DNA of 64,000 nt from the NCBI RefSeq assembly GCF_001719045.1, contig NZ_CP015423.1:4277501-4341500 (forward strand). Direction: 5' to 3'. The translations under genes and the position numbers were made by a program. Below, one piece after another: positions 25,992 to 35,148 of the stretch; position 1 is the first letter of the stretch; each line of letters starts with the position of its first letter. The DNA comes from Paenibacillus polymyxa (GTDB lineage Bacteria > Bacillota > Bacilli > Paenibacillales > Paenibacillaceae). The notes under the pieces were generated by a model. That model was given only the letters and a program-made list of their open reading frames with translations. It searched no databases and was not told the DNA's origin.

Positions 25992-26720
25992 ATGAGTGGT
26001 TTTTATCGGATGATGTCTGGACGCAGATTTGCAGCGCACGAAAAAGCCGAATCTGGCGGGCAAGGTCATAACAAACGTACAGGGACCGGGACAGTGTCGG
26101 AAGGACAACCGGAGAGACAAGAGATGCGAGGAAGTACAGTTATTGGAGTGGCTTTGCGAACATCGGTGCTGATGATTCTCTTGTGTGGTTTGGCATATCC
26201 GCTAGTCAGTACAGGAGTAGCGCAGGTTCTGTTTCCGCAGCAAGCAAACGGCAGTATGCTCCGTGACGCAGAGGGACGGGTGGTCGGCTCCGAACTGATT
26301 GGGCAGTCCTTTGCCGATTCGGCGTTTTTCCAAGGTCGGGTATCGAGCGTTGATTACAATGGGGCTGGTTCAGGCTCAAGCAACTACGCGCCGTCGAATC
26401 CGGCCTTGATACAGCGAGTCAAGGACTCTATTGCGGATTGGCAGAAGCATAACCCGGATGTACCCGTCAGTCAGGTTCCGGTGGACCTGATTACGAACTC
26501 CGGCTCCGGTCTGGACCCGCACATCTCGCCACAGGCGGCACGGGTGCAAATTCCGCGCATTAGCGGCTTGACGGGTATCCCGCAGGATCAACTGAGAGCA
26601 CTGGTGCAGGAGCAGACAGAAGGCCGCAGCGCCGGGGTATTCGGCGAGCCGCGTGTGAACGTGCTCAAGCTGAATCTCGCGCTTGAGGCGCAAATAAAGG
26701 TAGAGCCTGCCAAGCGTTGA
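25992..26720 (+). CDS. kdpC: K+-transporting ATPase subunit KdpC
   Basis: Periplasm-facing/peripheral subunit of the Kdp pump with one transmembrane helix (about residues 45-68, VALRTSVLMILLCGLAYPLV). Conserved QSFADSAFFQGR, YNGAGSGSSNYAPSNPAL, TNSGSGLDPHISPQAARVQ and FGEPRVNVLKLNLAL. With the ATG at 25992 (AAAGGG upstream) it has 242 residues, about 40 longer than usual, owing to a polar Gly/Glu/Thr-rich N-terminal extension before the membrane helix. It ends the kdp operon; a terminator follows. Confidence 0.95.
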   Translation: MSGFYRMMSGRRFAAHEKAESGGQGHNKRTGTGTVSEGQPERQEMRGSTVIGVALRTSVLMILLCGLAYPLVSTGVAQVLFPQQANGSMLRDAEGRVVGSELIGQSFADSAFFQGRVSSVDYNGAGSGSSNYAPSNPALIQRVKDSIADWQKHNPDVPVSQVPVDLITNSGSGLDPHISPQAARVQIPRISGLTGIPQDQLRALVQEQTEGRSAGVFGEPRVNVLKLNLALEAQIKVEPAKR

Positions 26721-26762
26721 GTATTCTTTATGTATACAGGATAAATAAAATAGGATGAACAA

Positions 26763-26806
26763 AAAAAGGTATCTCGCTGCCATTGGGGCTAGTGAGATAC
26801 CTTTTT
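26763..26806. terminator. Bidirectional terminator between kdpC and mntH
   Basis: Stem AAAAAGGTATCTC / GAGATACCTTTTT with an 18-base loop; A-run and T-run on opposite sides serve both convergent operons. Confidence 0.85.
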
Positions 26807-26830
26807 AATATATTCATATTTGGCTACCGA

Positions 26831-28159
26831 TTAACCTGAAATCGTTTGGATGATGAGCACTACATTCAAGATGATAATGACAGCGGTCACGATCCAGGTT
26901 AATACTTTTTGCCACATTTTATTTGCGAATTCACCCATAATCTTTTTGTCGCTGGTAAAGAGAAGTAATGGAATGATGGCAAAGGGAAGCTGGATGGACA
27001 GGATGACCTGGCTCAGCACAAGGAGTTCCTCCGCACCTTTTTCACCTGCGATAGCAGTGACGATAACCGCTGGAATGATCGCGATGAGGCGGGTCACCAG
27101 ACGACGCAACCAAGGTGAAAGACGAAGATTCAAAAAGCCCTCCATCACGATTTGTCCGGCTAAAGTGCCTGTAACGGTTGAATTTTGACCTGAGGCGAGT
27201 AACGCCACCCCAAATAGTATGCTTGCCAGCGTGGTTCCCAGTAGTGGCGAAAGCAGATAATAGGCATCACTAATTTCGGCTACATCTGTTCTTCCTGCCG
27301 TATGGAATACAGCAGCTGCCACGATCAAGATGGCGGCATTAATAAATAAAGCGAACATCAGCGCTATACTGGAATCCCAAGTTGCAAATGTAATAGCTTC
27401 CCGTTTACCTGCTGAAGTCTGCTCAAATTTGCGAGTTTGTACAATAGAAGAATGCAGATACAGGTTATGCGGCATTACAGTAGCGCCCATAATACCGATG
27501 GCAATATACAGCATGCTTGGATTCGTCAAAATTTGCGAGTCTGGTACAAAGCCGCCCAATACGCCGCCCCATTCCGGTTGTGCCAAAATGAGATTAATCC
27601 CAAAACAGCCGGCAATCGTCGCCATCAGCACAATGACAAGTGTTTCCAATGCCCGAAAACCTTTGTTTTGCAGCAGTAAAATAAGCATGACGTCAAATGC
27701 GGTAATGATGACTCCGTATAGTAACGGTAGACCAAACAGCAACTTCAGCGCAATGGCTGAACCGATGACCTCGGCCAAATCCATGGCTGCAATAGCAATT
27801 TCGCACAAGAGCCATAAGCCGACGGCGACAGGACGACTGTAGGCATCACGGCACATTTGAGCCAAATCTTTACCTGTGGCAATGCCAAGCTTGCCGGATA
27901 AGGCTTGCAGCAGGATGGCCATCAGGTTGGAGATTAGAATGACACTAAGCAGCGTGTAGCCGAATTTTGATCCGCCAGCGATGTCTGTGGCCCAGTTGCC
28001 GGGGTCCATATAGCCGACTGCGACCATATAGCCGGGTCCAGCAAAGGCAAGAAACTTCCGAAACCAGGTTCCGTCTTTCGGGACGCTCAAGGAACGATTC
28101 ACTTCCGACAGTGAAGCGATTTCCGCGAAGTTACCCTTTGTATTTTTCATACGCTTCAC
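26831..28159 (-). CDS. mntH: NRAMP-family divalent metal (Mn2+) transporter MntH
   Basis: Proton-coupled manganese importer, 442 residues with eleven expected helices. The metal-site motif DPGNWATD in helix 1, and [10 protein letters not shown] in helix 6 carry the NRAMP ligands; [13 protein letters not shown] is also conserved. The ATG follows GAAGGTGAAG. Upstream is a sigma-A-like promoter with a palindrome just downstream of the -10 box. Mn specificity is supported by the neighbours: a catalase of the manganese type (decayed) upstream and an MntABCD-like transporter 3 kb away. Confidence 0.94.
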   Translation of the reverse strand: MKRMKNTKGNFAEIASLSEVNRSLSVPKDGTWFRKFLAFAGPGYMVAVGYMDPGNWATDIAGGSKFGYTLLSVILISNLMAILLQALSGKLGIATGKDLAQMCRDAYSRPVAVGLWLLCEIAIAAMDLAEVIGSAIALKLLFGLPLLYGVIITAFDVMLILLLQNKGFRALETLVIVLMATIAGCFGINLILAQPEWGGVLGGFVPDSQILTNPSMLYIAIGIMGATVMPHNLYLHSSIVQTRKFEQTSAGKREAITFATWDSSIALMFALFINAAILIVAAAVFHTAGRTDVAEISDAYYLLSPLLGTTLASILFGVALLASGQNSTVTGTLAGQIVMEGFLNLRLSPWLRRLVTRLIAIIPAVIVTAIAGEKGAEELLVLSQVILSIQLPFAIIPLLLFTSDKKIMGEFANKMWQKVLTWIVTAVIIILNVVLIIQTISG

Positions 28160-28194
28160 CTTCTTTATTGATGTTGAAATATATTATTAGTGAC

Positions 28195-28242
28195 ATAACG
28201 ATTGTGTTATCCCTATTGTACACTTACAATAGTTTTTGTCTA
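28195..28242 (-). promoter_or_regulatory. Promoter and palindromic operator candidate of mntH
   Basis: On the minus strand: -35 TAGACA (28242-28237), 16-base spacer, -10 TACAAT (28220-28215), then a palindrome ATAAC-N6-GTTAT (28210-28195) at the expected transcription start. The position would allow repression, for example by an MntR-like protein; the regulator is inferred. Confidence 0.45.
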
Positions 28243-28268
28243 GTGCAACTTTTGTGTGGTCAAGCAAG

Positions 28269-28695
28269 TTAATCGTATTTTTGAAGCAATATGGGCATCG
28301 TATAAAGCCGAACACTAGAAAAAACCAAGCTATATCGCTCTGAGGGGAGCAGCTTGGTCGTTTTGGATTTTTTTAAATTGTTGTCCATCTTCCGGGTGAA
28401 CGCTGCTCCATATTTATCAATTTCCTTGTAGTTATTCGGACTGAAATGATAAATAGTCCGGTGCAATCCTTTTTCTTCGAATTTACGCGTTTCAGAAAAG
28501 GCTTCATTCTCCAAGTTCGGAATCGGAAGCATTTTGGTCATTTCTACGCCTGTAAGCTTTTCCAACGCTTTGGTATAGGGCATCACATGGACTCCCACCC
28601 CGCACCAACAAGTAGCCTACGATCTCGCGTACGACTGGGTTGTCAGTCATGGAAGTCTGAGCAGATACAATAAAATGATGCGAGTGAGCCTTCAA
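28269..28695 (-). pseudogene. Remnant of a manganese catalase gene
   Basis: Two frames join to give the C-terminal third of a dimanganese catalase: HHFIVSAQTSMTDNPVVREIVGYLLVRGG in one frame, then, after a frameshift near 28597, VHVMPYTKALEKLTGVEMTKMLPIPNL and FEEKGLHRTIYHFSP in the other. The N-terminal two thirds, including most metal ligands, are absent, and the last ~40 residues diverge from the family. So this is a truncated, frameshifted remnant. It sits just upstream of mntH on the same strand, where a catalase needing manganese would make sense. Assignment rests on the conserved block around LLVRGG-VHV. Confidence 0.72.
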
Positions 28696-28911
28696 GACAT
28701 ATGTTGACGGCCCATCAAGCTAGGGGCTTATAACATATAGTGTAAACAAGGTGAGGTGGAACTAAACGATAAATGTACGGGTTAACAACCCTATTTCAAA
28801 TGATTCATTTTATGTAGTTCGTTTAAAGTACATACGAGAAGGAAATCATGTATTAACATGACGATAGATTCCTGCGGAAAACAAATGATATAGAGAAGGA
28901 GAGATGAAATC

Positions 28912-29331
28912 ATGGAAGCATTATACACAGCATCAGCAACGGTACATGGTGGAAGAGACGGTTCAGTCGCTTCATCCGATGGAGTTTTGAAGCATAAGCT
29001 CAGCACGCCGAAGGAACTGGGTGGCGCAGGTGGAGAAGCTACGAATCCGGAGCAATTGTTTGCGGCAGGCTATGGTGCCTGCTATGAGAGCGCATTGGCT
29101 AATGTGGCCCGGAAGGCTAAGGTGAAGGTAGACAATGTTGAGGTCACCAGCCACGTATCTATCGGCAAGGACCCAAGCGATGGCGGCTTCCAGCTGGCGG
29201 TACGTCTGGATGTGAAAATACCCGGTATTGAACGCGCCCAGGCCGAAGATCTGGCACGCCAAGCGCATGATTTTTGTCCGTATTCCAAAGCAACACGCGG
29301 TAACATTGATGTCGAGCTTAATGTCATTTGA
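28912..29331 (+). CDS. ohr: Organic hydroperoxide resistance protein (Ohr/OsmC family)
   Basis: Thiol peroxidase reducing organic hydroperoxides, 139 residues, cytoplasmic dimer. The two catalytic cysteines are visible: Cys57 in AAGYGACYESAL and Cys122 in HDFCPYSKATRGN; the N-terminal TASATVHGGRDG and KELGGAGGEATNPEQLFA fit Ohr rather than OsmC. Start ATG after GAAGGAGAG. The regulator OhrR, usually adjacent, is not next to it. Its neighbours (Mn transport, catalase remnant) suggest an oxidative-stress cluster. Confidence 0.94.
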   Translation: MEALYTASATVHGGRDGSVASSDGVLKHKLSTPKELGGAGGEATNPEQLFAAGYGACYESALANVARKAKVKVDNVEVTSHVSIGKDPSDGGFQLAVRLDVKIPGIERAQAEDLARQAHDFCPYSKATRGNIDVELNVI

Positions 29332-29505
29332 CTGCATTTCTATAACTTTTACACTCTGGCCGCCGATTTATCGGTGGCTTTTGCACATAGATCTTGATTC
29401 GCTGAGATTTGCGACCATTTGACATCATCGCCAAAATTCATTAAGATGGCTTAGGTGATTCTGGTCATCAGGTACGAAACAAATTTGAAAAATACGGGTG
29501 ATATG

Positions 29506-29781
29506 ATGTCTTACAGACCGAATATTGTTAATTTCACGCTGGCTGGCAGCAACGAAAAAGAAGGGCTTTATGAGTTTAAAATGAGTTTGGCCGATGGAAC
29601 GGAGTGCCGCGTTTTTTCTCAACGTAATCCGGAGTGGACCTTGACGAATATTAGTCGACTGCTAACGACGCCTTGCCCGGTATGCCATAAGGATTTTATC
29701 TGCAAGTGTATGGATAAGTTCCATGAGGAGTTTTTAGAGCAAATTAATACGAAACAGCTGTTTGAGAAAGCATTGAGCTAG
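29506..29781 (+). CDS. Uncharacterised small cysteine-containing protein
   Basis: 91-residue soluble protein beginning MSYRPNIVNFTLAGSNEKEG, with a C-terminal CPVCHKDFICKCMDKF that looks like a small zinc-binding knuckle (CxxC...CxC). An ATG two codons into the pair at 29503/29506 is chosen from GGGTG spacing; an upstream open frame to 29455 lacks a ribosome-binding site. A terminator follows. I do not recognise the family; it looks like a conserved genus-level protein. Confidence 0.62.
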   Translation: MSYRPNIVNFTLAGSNEKEGLYEFKMSLADGTECRVFSQRNPEWTLTNISRLLTTPCPVCHKDFICKCMDKFHEEFLEQINTKQLFEKALS

Positions 29782-29816
29782 TTTTTCGAACAGGTAAAGA
29801 CTATACATTTCTAAAC

Positions 29817-29843
29817 AAGCGTCGGATACTTTCGGCGTTTTTT
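29817..29843 (+). terminator. Weak intrinsic terminator
   Basis: Imperfect stem AGCGTCGGA / TTTCGGCGTT followed by seven T, after the small cysteine protein gene. Confidence 0.55.
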
Positions 29844-29911
29844 TGTTTATCTTCATATGGTTGCGTTGCTGGTATTCATGCCGTTGATTTTCTTGGAGGT
29901 GAAATGCATTT

Positions 29912-30337
29912 ATGAACCAGACTGATCATGCTCATTCAGATCATTCCATTGTGTTGGTAGATGGGGTATGCCACTTTTGTCAGGGAGCTGCCCGCTTTAT
30001 TATCAAGCGTGACCCTAAGGGAACATTTCATTTTGGTTCCCTGCAATCCGAGGCAGGACAAGAACTATTACGTGCAGGAGGACTATCTACAGATCAGCTG
30101 GATACGTTCGTGCTGATTGAAGACGGAACGTATTATACAAGGTCCACCGCGGCTTTGCGAATTGCCAAACGTCTTCGTTTTCCATACCCGCTGGCCTATG
30201 TGTTCATCCTGGTTCCCCGCTTTGTGCGCAACGCTGTCTATAACTGGGTGGCGCGTAACCGATATCGTTGGTTTGGCAAGGATGAAGAGGATCAATGTCA
30301 GATCCCCCCACCAGAAATCAGACAACGATTTTTTTAG
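29912..30337 (+). CDS. DCC-family thiol-disulfide oxidoreductase-like protein (YuxK-like)
   Basis: 141-residue protein of the DCC family, named after the motif DGVCHFC (Cys20, Cys23), a thioredoxin-like CxxC site. Other typical parts are FHFGSLQSEAGQELL, TRSTAALRIAKRL and a C-terminal VARNRYRWFGK. ATG at 29912 follows GGAGGTG; an earlier ATG is closed by an immediate stop. Redox function is inferred from the family. It converges with a lipoprotein gene nine bases from its stop. Confidence 0.88.
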   Translation: MNQTDHAHSDHSIVLVDGVCHFCQGAARFIIKRDPKGTFHFGSLQSEAGQELLRAGGLSTDQLDTFVLIEDGTYYTRSTAALRIAKRLRFPYPLAYVFILVPRFVRNAVYNWVARNRYRWFGKDEEDQCQIPPPEIRQRFF

Positions 30338-30345
30338 TTGCTTTT

Positions 30346-31131
30346 TTAAGTTTCTTTTTTGGAGCGATGTCTACGAATTAGTAAGATCACAGCGATCACG
30401 ATTAGTATCAGGCTCGTAACAGCTACATACACGATATGTCGTACATTGGGTACGTTAACAGACAATTTTAGCTCGTTAGATTCCAAAGGAGCAATGTCCC
30501 AATACAGTGTTTTTCCGTCTTCCGACACACGGTCCGCATTATTGGTAGCAGGTTGGATGGGTAAGGATAGGCTGAAGTTAAGATCCAGCTGCCGCTCCAG
30601 TAATTTGCGCGCAAACACATTCATTTGCTCAAATTTGTCACTCATTCCTTGAGCTTCTTCAGGAAGCATCCGTGGTAGATCGAGCTTCATGGTAAGATCA
30701 ATATTCGTTGTGAAAAAATGTTGGCTCACAGCGCGCTTTATTTCTAATCCCTCAGGTAGATTTAATCCCTGACTGGGATTTTTTTTGTTTGTGCTCCAAT
30801 CTCCTTGATAATGCCCCTTGATTTGATATCCCTTTCTTCCCTGTTCAGCTAGCGGCTGTACATCTACATTGTTGCTTTGAATACGCTTGACTAATCGATC
30901 TAGCAGCCCGGGATTGTCCAACATCATCAGTGTCTGGTTGTTTACACTGAACGTTGCATCCAGATCTACACTTTGATCGAGATGAACATCTACATGGATG
31001 TCACCTCGAGCACAGGAAGTTAGGGCAAGCAGACAGCACACCAGCATAAAAATAAGCAGTATTTTTCGTATCCGAACTTGCCGACGTTTGTTCCGATAAG
31101 GGCTGTATCCTGTTGGCTCCATGACCTGCAC
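30346..31131 (-). CDS. DUF3153/LppM-like lipoprotein
   Basis: 261-residue membrane-anchored protein. A basic N-terminus, hydrophobic stretch and lipobox LALTSC (Cys near residue 40) predict lipidation; a second transmembrane helix near the C-terminus (VYVAVTSLILIVIAVILLI) ends in a basic tail RRHRSKKE. The body (VDVHLDQSVDLDATFSVN, LYWDIAPLESNELKLSVNVP) matches the DUF3153/LppM layout of a beta-rich extracellular domain. It starts at an ATG after AGAGGTG. Function unknown; it diverges from the metal-uptake operon on the right. Confidence 0.75.
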   Translation of the reverse strand: MQVMEPTGYSPYRNKRRQVRIRKILLIFMLVCCLLALTSCARGDIHVDVHLDQSVDLDATFSVNNQTLMMLDNPGLLDRLVKRIQSNNVDVQPLAEQGRKGYQIKGHYQGDWSTNKKNPSQGLNLPEGLEIKRAVSQHFFTTNIDLTMKLDLPRMLPEEAQGMSDKFEQMNVFARKLLERQLDLNFSLSLPIQPATNNADRVSEDGKTLYWDIAPLESNELKLSVNVPNVRHIVYVAVTSLILIVIAVILLIRRHRSKKET

Positions 31132-31263
31132 CTCTTTATATGTATTCTTTGGTTTAACGATTGGATATCTTCTATATATTACACATTGGGAGAACGAAAA
31201 TCGAACGGTATAACGAAATACATAAGAATTATATTTTTTAAAAATGTTTCCCTAGGTAAAAAC

Positions 31264-31281
31264 TTTAGTGTATACTCTAAA
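31264..31281. promoter_or_regulatory. Near-perfect palindrome upstream of mntA (candidate MntR/DtxR-type operator)
   Basis: TTTAGTGTATACTCTAAA, an 18-base inverted repeat with one mismatched pair, overlapping a TATACT that can act as -10 box, 78 bases before the mntA start. TTTAG...CTAAA resembles the half-sites of DtxR/MntR-type operators. Binding is inferred. Confidence 0.5.
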
Positions 31282-31358
31282 ATATAGTATTGATAAAAAA
31301 TAATTGAATCAAGGAAATAGTTTGTCCCAAAACGAAGTTCAAAGGAGGATTTTAAAAC

Positions 31359-32330
31359 ATGAACAAGCAGTTTAAGAAGGCTTTGCCGCGATGGGTAACG
31401 ACAGTTGGAGTATTGTCTCTAGCTCTGGTTTTAGCGACTGCATGTACCGATGCTAAGAAGAAGGAGCAGGGAACTGCGAGAGAAACAGGACAAAAAATAA
31501 AGGCTACGGCTACCATCGGTATGATCTCTGACATTGTCGGCAAGGTCGGCGGTAATCATGTGGAGGTCACGGGAATTATGAAGTCAGGCGTTGACCCGCA
31601 TTTGTACAAGGCTTCTCAGGGAGATATGCGCAAGCTGGATCAGGCCGATGTTATTTTTTATAACGGGTTGCATCTGGAAGGAAAAATGCAGGACATTCTG
31701 GAGAAGATCAGCAAGCAAAAACCCGTCATACCCGTGTCCAAAAACATCGCACAGGATCAGTTGCGTGCAGGTAGCCCGGAAATGGGATCTGAGCATGATC
31801 CGCATATCTGGTTTAACGTACAGAATTGGATGTCTGCGGTAGAAACCGTCAGAGATGAATTGTCGGCGCTAGACGCTGTTCATGCGGAGGAATATAAGGC
31901 CAACGCAGAAGCCTATCTTACTGAGCTGCGAGAGCTGGATGATTATACGAGAAAGCAGATTGCCAGTATACCGGAAGCCCAGCGCGTGCTTGTCACGGCA
32001 CATGATGCTTTCGGCTATTTCGGAGATGCCTACCACATTCAAGTGAGAGGACTTCAAGGTATGAGCACAGAATCAGAAGCGGGTTCTCAAGATGTGACCA
32101 AGCTGCGAGATTATCTGGTCGAACATAAAATCAAGGCTATATTCGTAGAATCTAGTGTTCCGAGAAAGGCCATAGATGCGGTTATTCAGGGGGCCGCTCA
32201 GCAAGGTCATACAATTAAGGTTGGTGGCGAGCTGTATTCGGATGCCATGGGTGAAGAAGGCACAGAAGATGGCACATATATTGGAATGGTCAAGCATAAC
32301 GTCAATACGATAGTTAAAGCTCTTAAATAA
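31359..32330 (+). CDS. mntA: Metal (Mn/Zn) ABC transporter substrate-binding lipoprotein
   Basis: Extracellular lipoprotein of the cluster A-I/TroA family, 323 residues. Signal peptide with lipobox LATAC (Cys29). Metal-site residues appear in SGVDPHLYKASQGDM, EHDPHIWFNVQN, TAHDAFGYFGDAY and the Asp-containing C-terminal GGELYSDAMG. The His/His/Glu-or-His/Asp pattern suits manganese or zinc; absence of a long His-rich loop argues against a classical ZnuA. ATG after AAAGGAGG. First gene of a four-gene operon. Confidence 0.92.
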   Translation: MNKQFKKALPRWVTTVGVLSLALVLATACTDAKKKEQGTARETGQKIKATATIGMISDIVGKVGGNHVEVTGIMKSGVDPHLYKASQGDMRKLDQADVIFYNGLHLEGKMQDILEKISKQKPVIPVSKNIAQDQLRAGSPEMGSEHDPHIWFNVQNWMSAVETVRDELSALDAVHAEEYKANAEAYLTELRELDDYTRKQIASIPEAQRVLVTAHDAFGYFGDAYHIQVRGLQGMSTESEAGSQDVTKLRDYLVEHKIKAIFVESSVPRKAIDAVIQGAAQQGHTIKVGGELYSDAMGEEGTEDGTYIGMVKHNVNTIVKALK

Positions 32331-32344
32331 GGAGGCAAAGATAC

Positions 32345-33109
32345 ATGGGGCATTCACCACTTGTTGTTCGTGATTTATCGGTAGCTTATCAAAAAAAGCC
32401 CGTTTTGTTCGATGTTTCCTTTGAGGTGCCGGAAGGCAAGCTGATTGGTATTATCGGCCCGAACGGGGCTGGGAAATCTACGTTGATCAAGGCAGCGCTT
32501 GGACTGATTCCAAAGCTTAGGGGCGAGGTGCTGGTCTACGGCAAGCCCTATAAGCAACAGCTGCTCAAGGTTGGCTATGTACCACAGCGGGAGTCGGTGG
32601 ATTGGGATTTTCCGACGAATGCGCTGGATGTGGTTATGATGGGACGGTATGGCAGATTGGGCTGGTTTAAGCGTCCGGGTGCAGCAGATCGTCAGGCTGC
32701 GATGGAGAGTTTGGACAAGGTTGGAATGAGCAAATATGCAGACAGGCAGATTAGTCAATTGTCTGGCGGTCAGCAACAACGTGTTTTTTTAGCCAGAGCA
32801 CTCGCGCAGGATGCTCAGCTTTATTTTATGGATGAACCGTTTGTCGGTGTGGACGCTGCAACAGAAAAAGCCATTATTTCATTGCTCAACGATCTGAAAC
32901 AGCAGGGTAAAACCGTACTTGTCGTTCATCATGATTTATCTACAGTCACGGATTATTTTGATCAGGTTATGCTGTTGAACGGGCATCTTATGGCGTTTGG
33001 AGAGACGACAGATATTTTTACCGAGGAAAATCTGCAGCGTACGTATGGCGGGCGTCTGAGTATACTCAAAACAAGCCCGGATTCCGGTACGATACTCGGA
33101 GTGAGGTGA
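32345..33109 (+). CDS. mntB: Metal ABC transporter ATP-binding protein
   Basis: 254-residue ATPase: Walker A GPNGAGKST, Q-loop VPQRESVDWDFP (typical of Mn/Zn-importer ATPases), signature LSGGQQQR, Walker B LYFMDEPFVGVD, and switch His in VVHHDLS. ATG after AAGGAGGC, 14 bases after mntA; the permease gene begins 5 bases past its stop. Confidence 0.94.
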   Translation: MGHSPLVVRDLSVAYQKKPVLFDVSFEVPEGKLIGIIGPNGAGKSTLIKAALGLIPKLRGEVLVYGKPYKQQLLKVGYVPQRESVDWDFPTNALDVVMMGRYGRLGWFKRPGAADRQAAMESLDKVGMSKYADRQISQLSGGQQQRVFLARALAQDAQLYFMDEPFVGVDAATEKAIISLLNDLKQQGKTVLVVHHDLSTVTDYFDQVMLLNGHLMAFGETTDIFTEENLQRTYGGRLSILKTSPDSGTILGVR

Positions 33110-33114
33110 GCAGT

Positions 33115-34044
33115 ATGACAAGCTTGGCAACGCTTTTGACCGACCCGAATATGCAGTGGATTTTGCTGGGCTGTATTTTGCTCGGTTTAAGCAGCGGAGT
33201 GATTGGCAGTTTTATGTATTTGCGCAAGCAGTCGCTCATGGGAGATGCTTTGGCACATGCGGCTTTGCCGGGGGTATGTGTGGCTTTTATGATCACAGGT
33301 ACAAAATCGGTGTTTGGATTTATGATTGGGGCCGCCATTGCAGGGATTGTTGCGACCTTTGCCATCAGTGCGTTAACCCGGTATTCACGAATTAAAAGCG
33401 ATTCCGCGATTGCAGCGGTGCTGTCGGTATTTTTTGGCTTCGGCATTATGTTGTTGACCGAAATTCAGCATAGTGGCGCAGGTAACCAAAGCGGATTGGA
33501 TAAATTTCTATTTGGTCAAGCTGCGGCAATGGTATTGTCTGATGTCTATACGATGGCGGTAATTTCGGTGGTACTCATCGGAATATGTATATTATTTTTC
33601 AAGGAATTTAAGTTGCTCAGCTTTGATCCCGGCTTTGCCCGCGGACTTGGTTATCCGGCAGGTTTGCTGGATAAGTTGTTGATGCTATTGATTGTCATTG
33701 CGGTGGTTGCTGGCATTCAGGCCGTGGGAGTCATTATGATGGCTGCCCTGCTGATTACCCCGGCCGTGTCGGCAAGATACTGGACAGAGAAGCTGGGTGT
33801 CATGGTGTGCCTATCAGGCTTGTTTGGTGCTATAGCAGGCCTTGGTGGGACGCTCATTAGCTCTCTGGGGCAAAATCTGCCTACAGGACCGTTATGTGTG
33901 TTGTGTGCGACTGTGGTGTTTGGAATGAGCTTGATTTTTGCGCCGCAGCGCGGGATGATCTCCAAGGCTATCGTTCGATTGAACGCCAGAAAAAATCTGG
34001 AGCAGACAGTCGGAACACAGCCAAGGGAGGAGCGTGCCCTATGA
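33115..34044 (+). CDS. mntC: Metal ABC transporter permease 1
   Basis: 309-residue integral membrane protein of the ABC-3 family with about eight helices. Conserved LMGDALAHAALPGVCVAF and VGVIMMAALLITPAVSARYWTEKLG. ATG at 33115 with GAGGTGAG five bases upstream; a GTG three codons earlier is possible. It overlaps the next permease by four bases (ATGA). Confidence 0.92.
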   Translation: MTSLATLLTDPNMQWILLGCILLGLSSGVIGSFMYLRKQSLMGDALAHAALPGVCVAFMITGTKSVFGFMIGAAIAGIVATFAISALTRYSRIKSDSAIAAVLSVFFGFGIMLLTEIQHSGAGNQSGLDKFLFGQAAAMVLSDVYTMAVISVVLIGICILFFKEFKLLSFDPGFARGLGYPAGLLDKLLMLLIVIAVVAGIQAVGVIMMAALLITPAVSARYWTEKLGVMVCLSGLFGAIAGLGGTLISSLGQNLPTGPLCVLCATVVFGMSLIFAPQRGMISKAIVRLNARKNLEQTVGTQPREERAL

Positions 34045-34928
34045 GTTCATTTTATGTAATTTTGACGGGAATGTTAGTGGCAGGGGGATGTAGTATCGTT
34101 GGGTGCTTTCTCGTGCTTCGAAAAATGGCTATGATCGGTGATGCAATCAGTCATGCGGTATTGCCGGGGATTGTCATTGCCTTTCTCATCAGCGGATCGA
34201 GGGATTCGGTGTGGATGATGTTTGGTGCGGCTGTGCTGGGTCTTCTAACGGTGTACCTAATTCAGCTATTCCAACAAAGCGGTCTGCAAAGTGATGCTGC
34301 CATTGGCGTGGTGTTTACGACATTGTTTGCTATCGGTGTTTTGCTGATCAGTGTGTTTGCTTCCAATGCCCATCTGGATATGGATCACGTTTTGTATGGG
34401 GAAATTGCTTATGTGCCATGGAATACGTTCGAGATTGCCGGTTTCGATGTCGGTCCGAGGGCTGTGTGGATTACGGGCGCGATGTTTTTGATCAATTTGC
34501 TCGTGATAGGGGGCTTTTTCAAGCAATTTAAAATCACTTCCTTCGACCCCGCCCTGGCAGCTTCATTAGGCATTCCAGTTGTTTTTTTTCATTATCTGCT
34601 GATGAGTCTCGTCTCGTTAACGACGGTGGCGTCATTTGAGAGCGTGGGTGCAATTCTGGTGGTTGGCATGCTCGTTGTACCGCCTCTTACCGCTTATCTG
34701 CTGACGGAGAAGTTGTCCCGTATGATTGTATACAGCGTCGGATTTGGAGCCATCAGTTCGGTCGTAGGCTTTTACACAGCAAGTGTATTGGATGCTTCTA
34801 TTGCGGCATGTATGCTATGTGTATCGGGTGTGTTGCTGCTTTTGGCTTTTCTCTTTTCCCCGTCTCACGGTGTGATATGGCAAAAGTTATTTCAACAACG
34901 GGGGATCGTTGGCGAAGATAGCAAGTGA
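34041..34928 (+). CDS. mntD: Metal ABC transporter permease 2
   Basis: 295-residue ABC-3 family permease, paralogue of the preceding one: AMIGDAISHAVLPGIVIAF and SVGAILVVGMLVVPPLTAYLLTEKL. It starts at the ATG at 34041, four bases inside mntC with GGGAGGAG as Shine-Dalgarno. The order binding protein, ATPase, permease, permease matches Bacillus mntABCD. A terminator follows. Confidence 0.92.
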   Translation: MSSFYVILTGMLVAGGCSIVGCFLVLRKMAMIGDAISHAVLPGIVIAFLISGSRDSVWMMFGAAVLGLLTVYLIQLFQQSGLQSDAAIGVVFTTLFAIGVLLISVFASNAHLDMDHVLYGEIAYVPWNTFEIAGFDVGPRAVWITGAMFLINLLVIGGFFKQFKITSFDPALAASLGIPVVFFHYLLMSLVSLTTVASFESVGAILVVGMLVVPPLTAYLLTEKLSRMIVYSVGFGAISSVVGFYTASVLDASIAACMLCVSGVLLLLAFLFSPSHGVIWQKLFQQRGIVGEDSK

Positions 34929-34965
34929 TTGTAGGAAGTGATCCCATATGAGTTACCCAAAATAG

Positions 34966-35005
34966 CGTGTATTCAGGCATAAGAGACCTGAATGCACGTT
35001 TTTTT
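34966..35005 (+). terminator. Intrinsic terminator of the mntABCD operon
   Basis: Stem CGTGTATTCAGG / CCTGAATGCACG, 9-base loop, followed by seven T. Confidence 0.88.
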
Positions 35006-35148
35006 GCGCTTATACTGCCCTGCGCGGCTTTTTTTGGAGCAAGCTTGATTGATCATCTTGAATTGATTGGGACACGGGAGTACATTCAATTCATTACAAC
35101 CATATAAGAATGAACGGAATGAGCGGTTACGCTGGGGGAGGAACGAAA

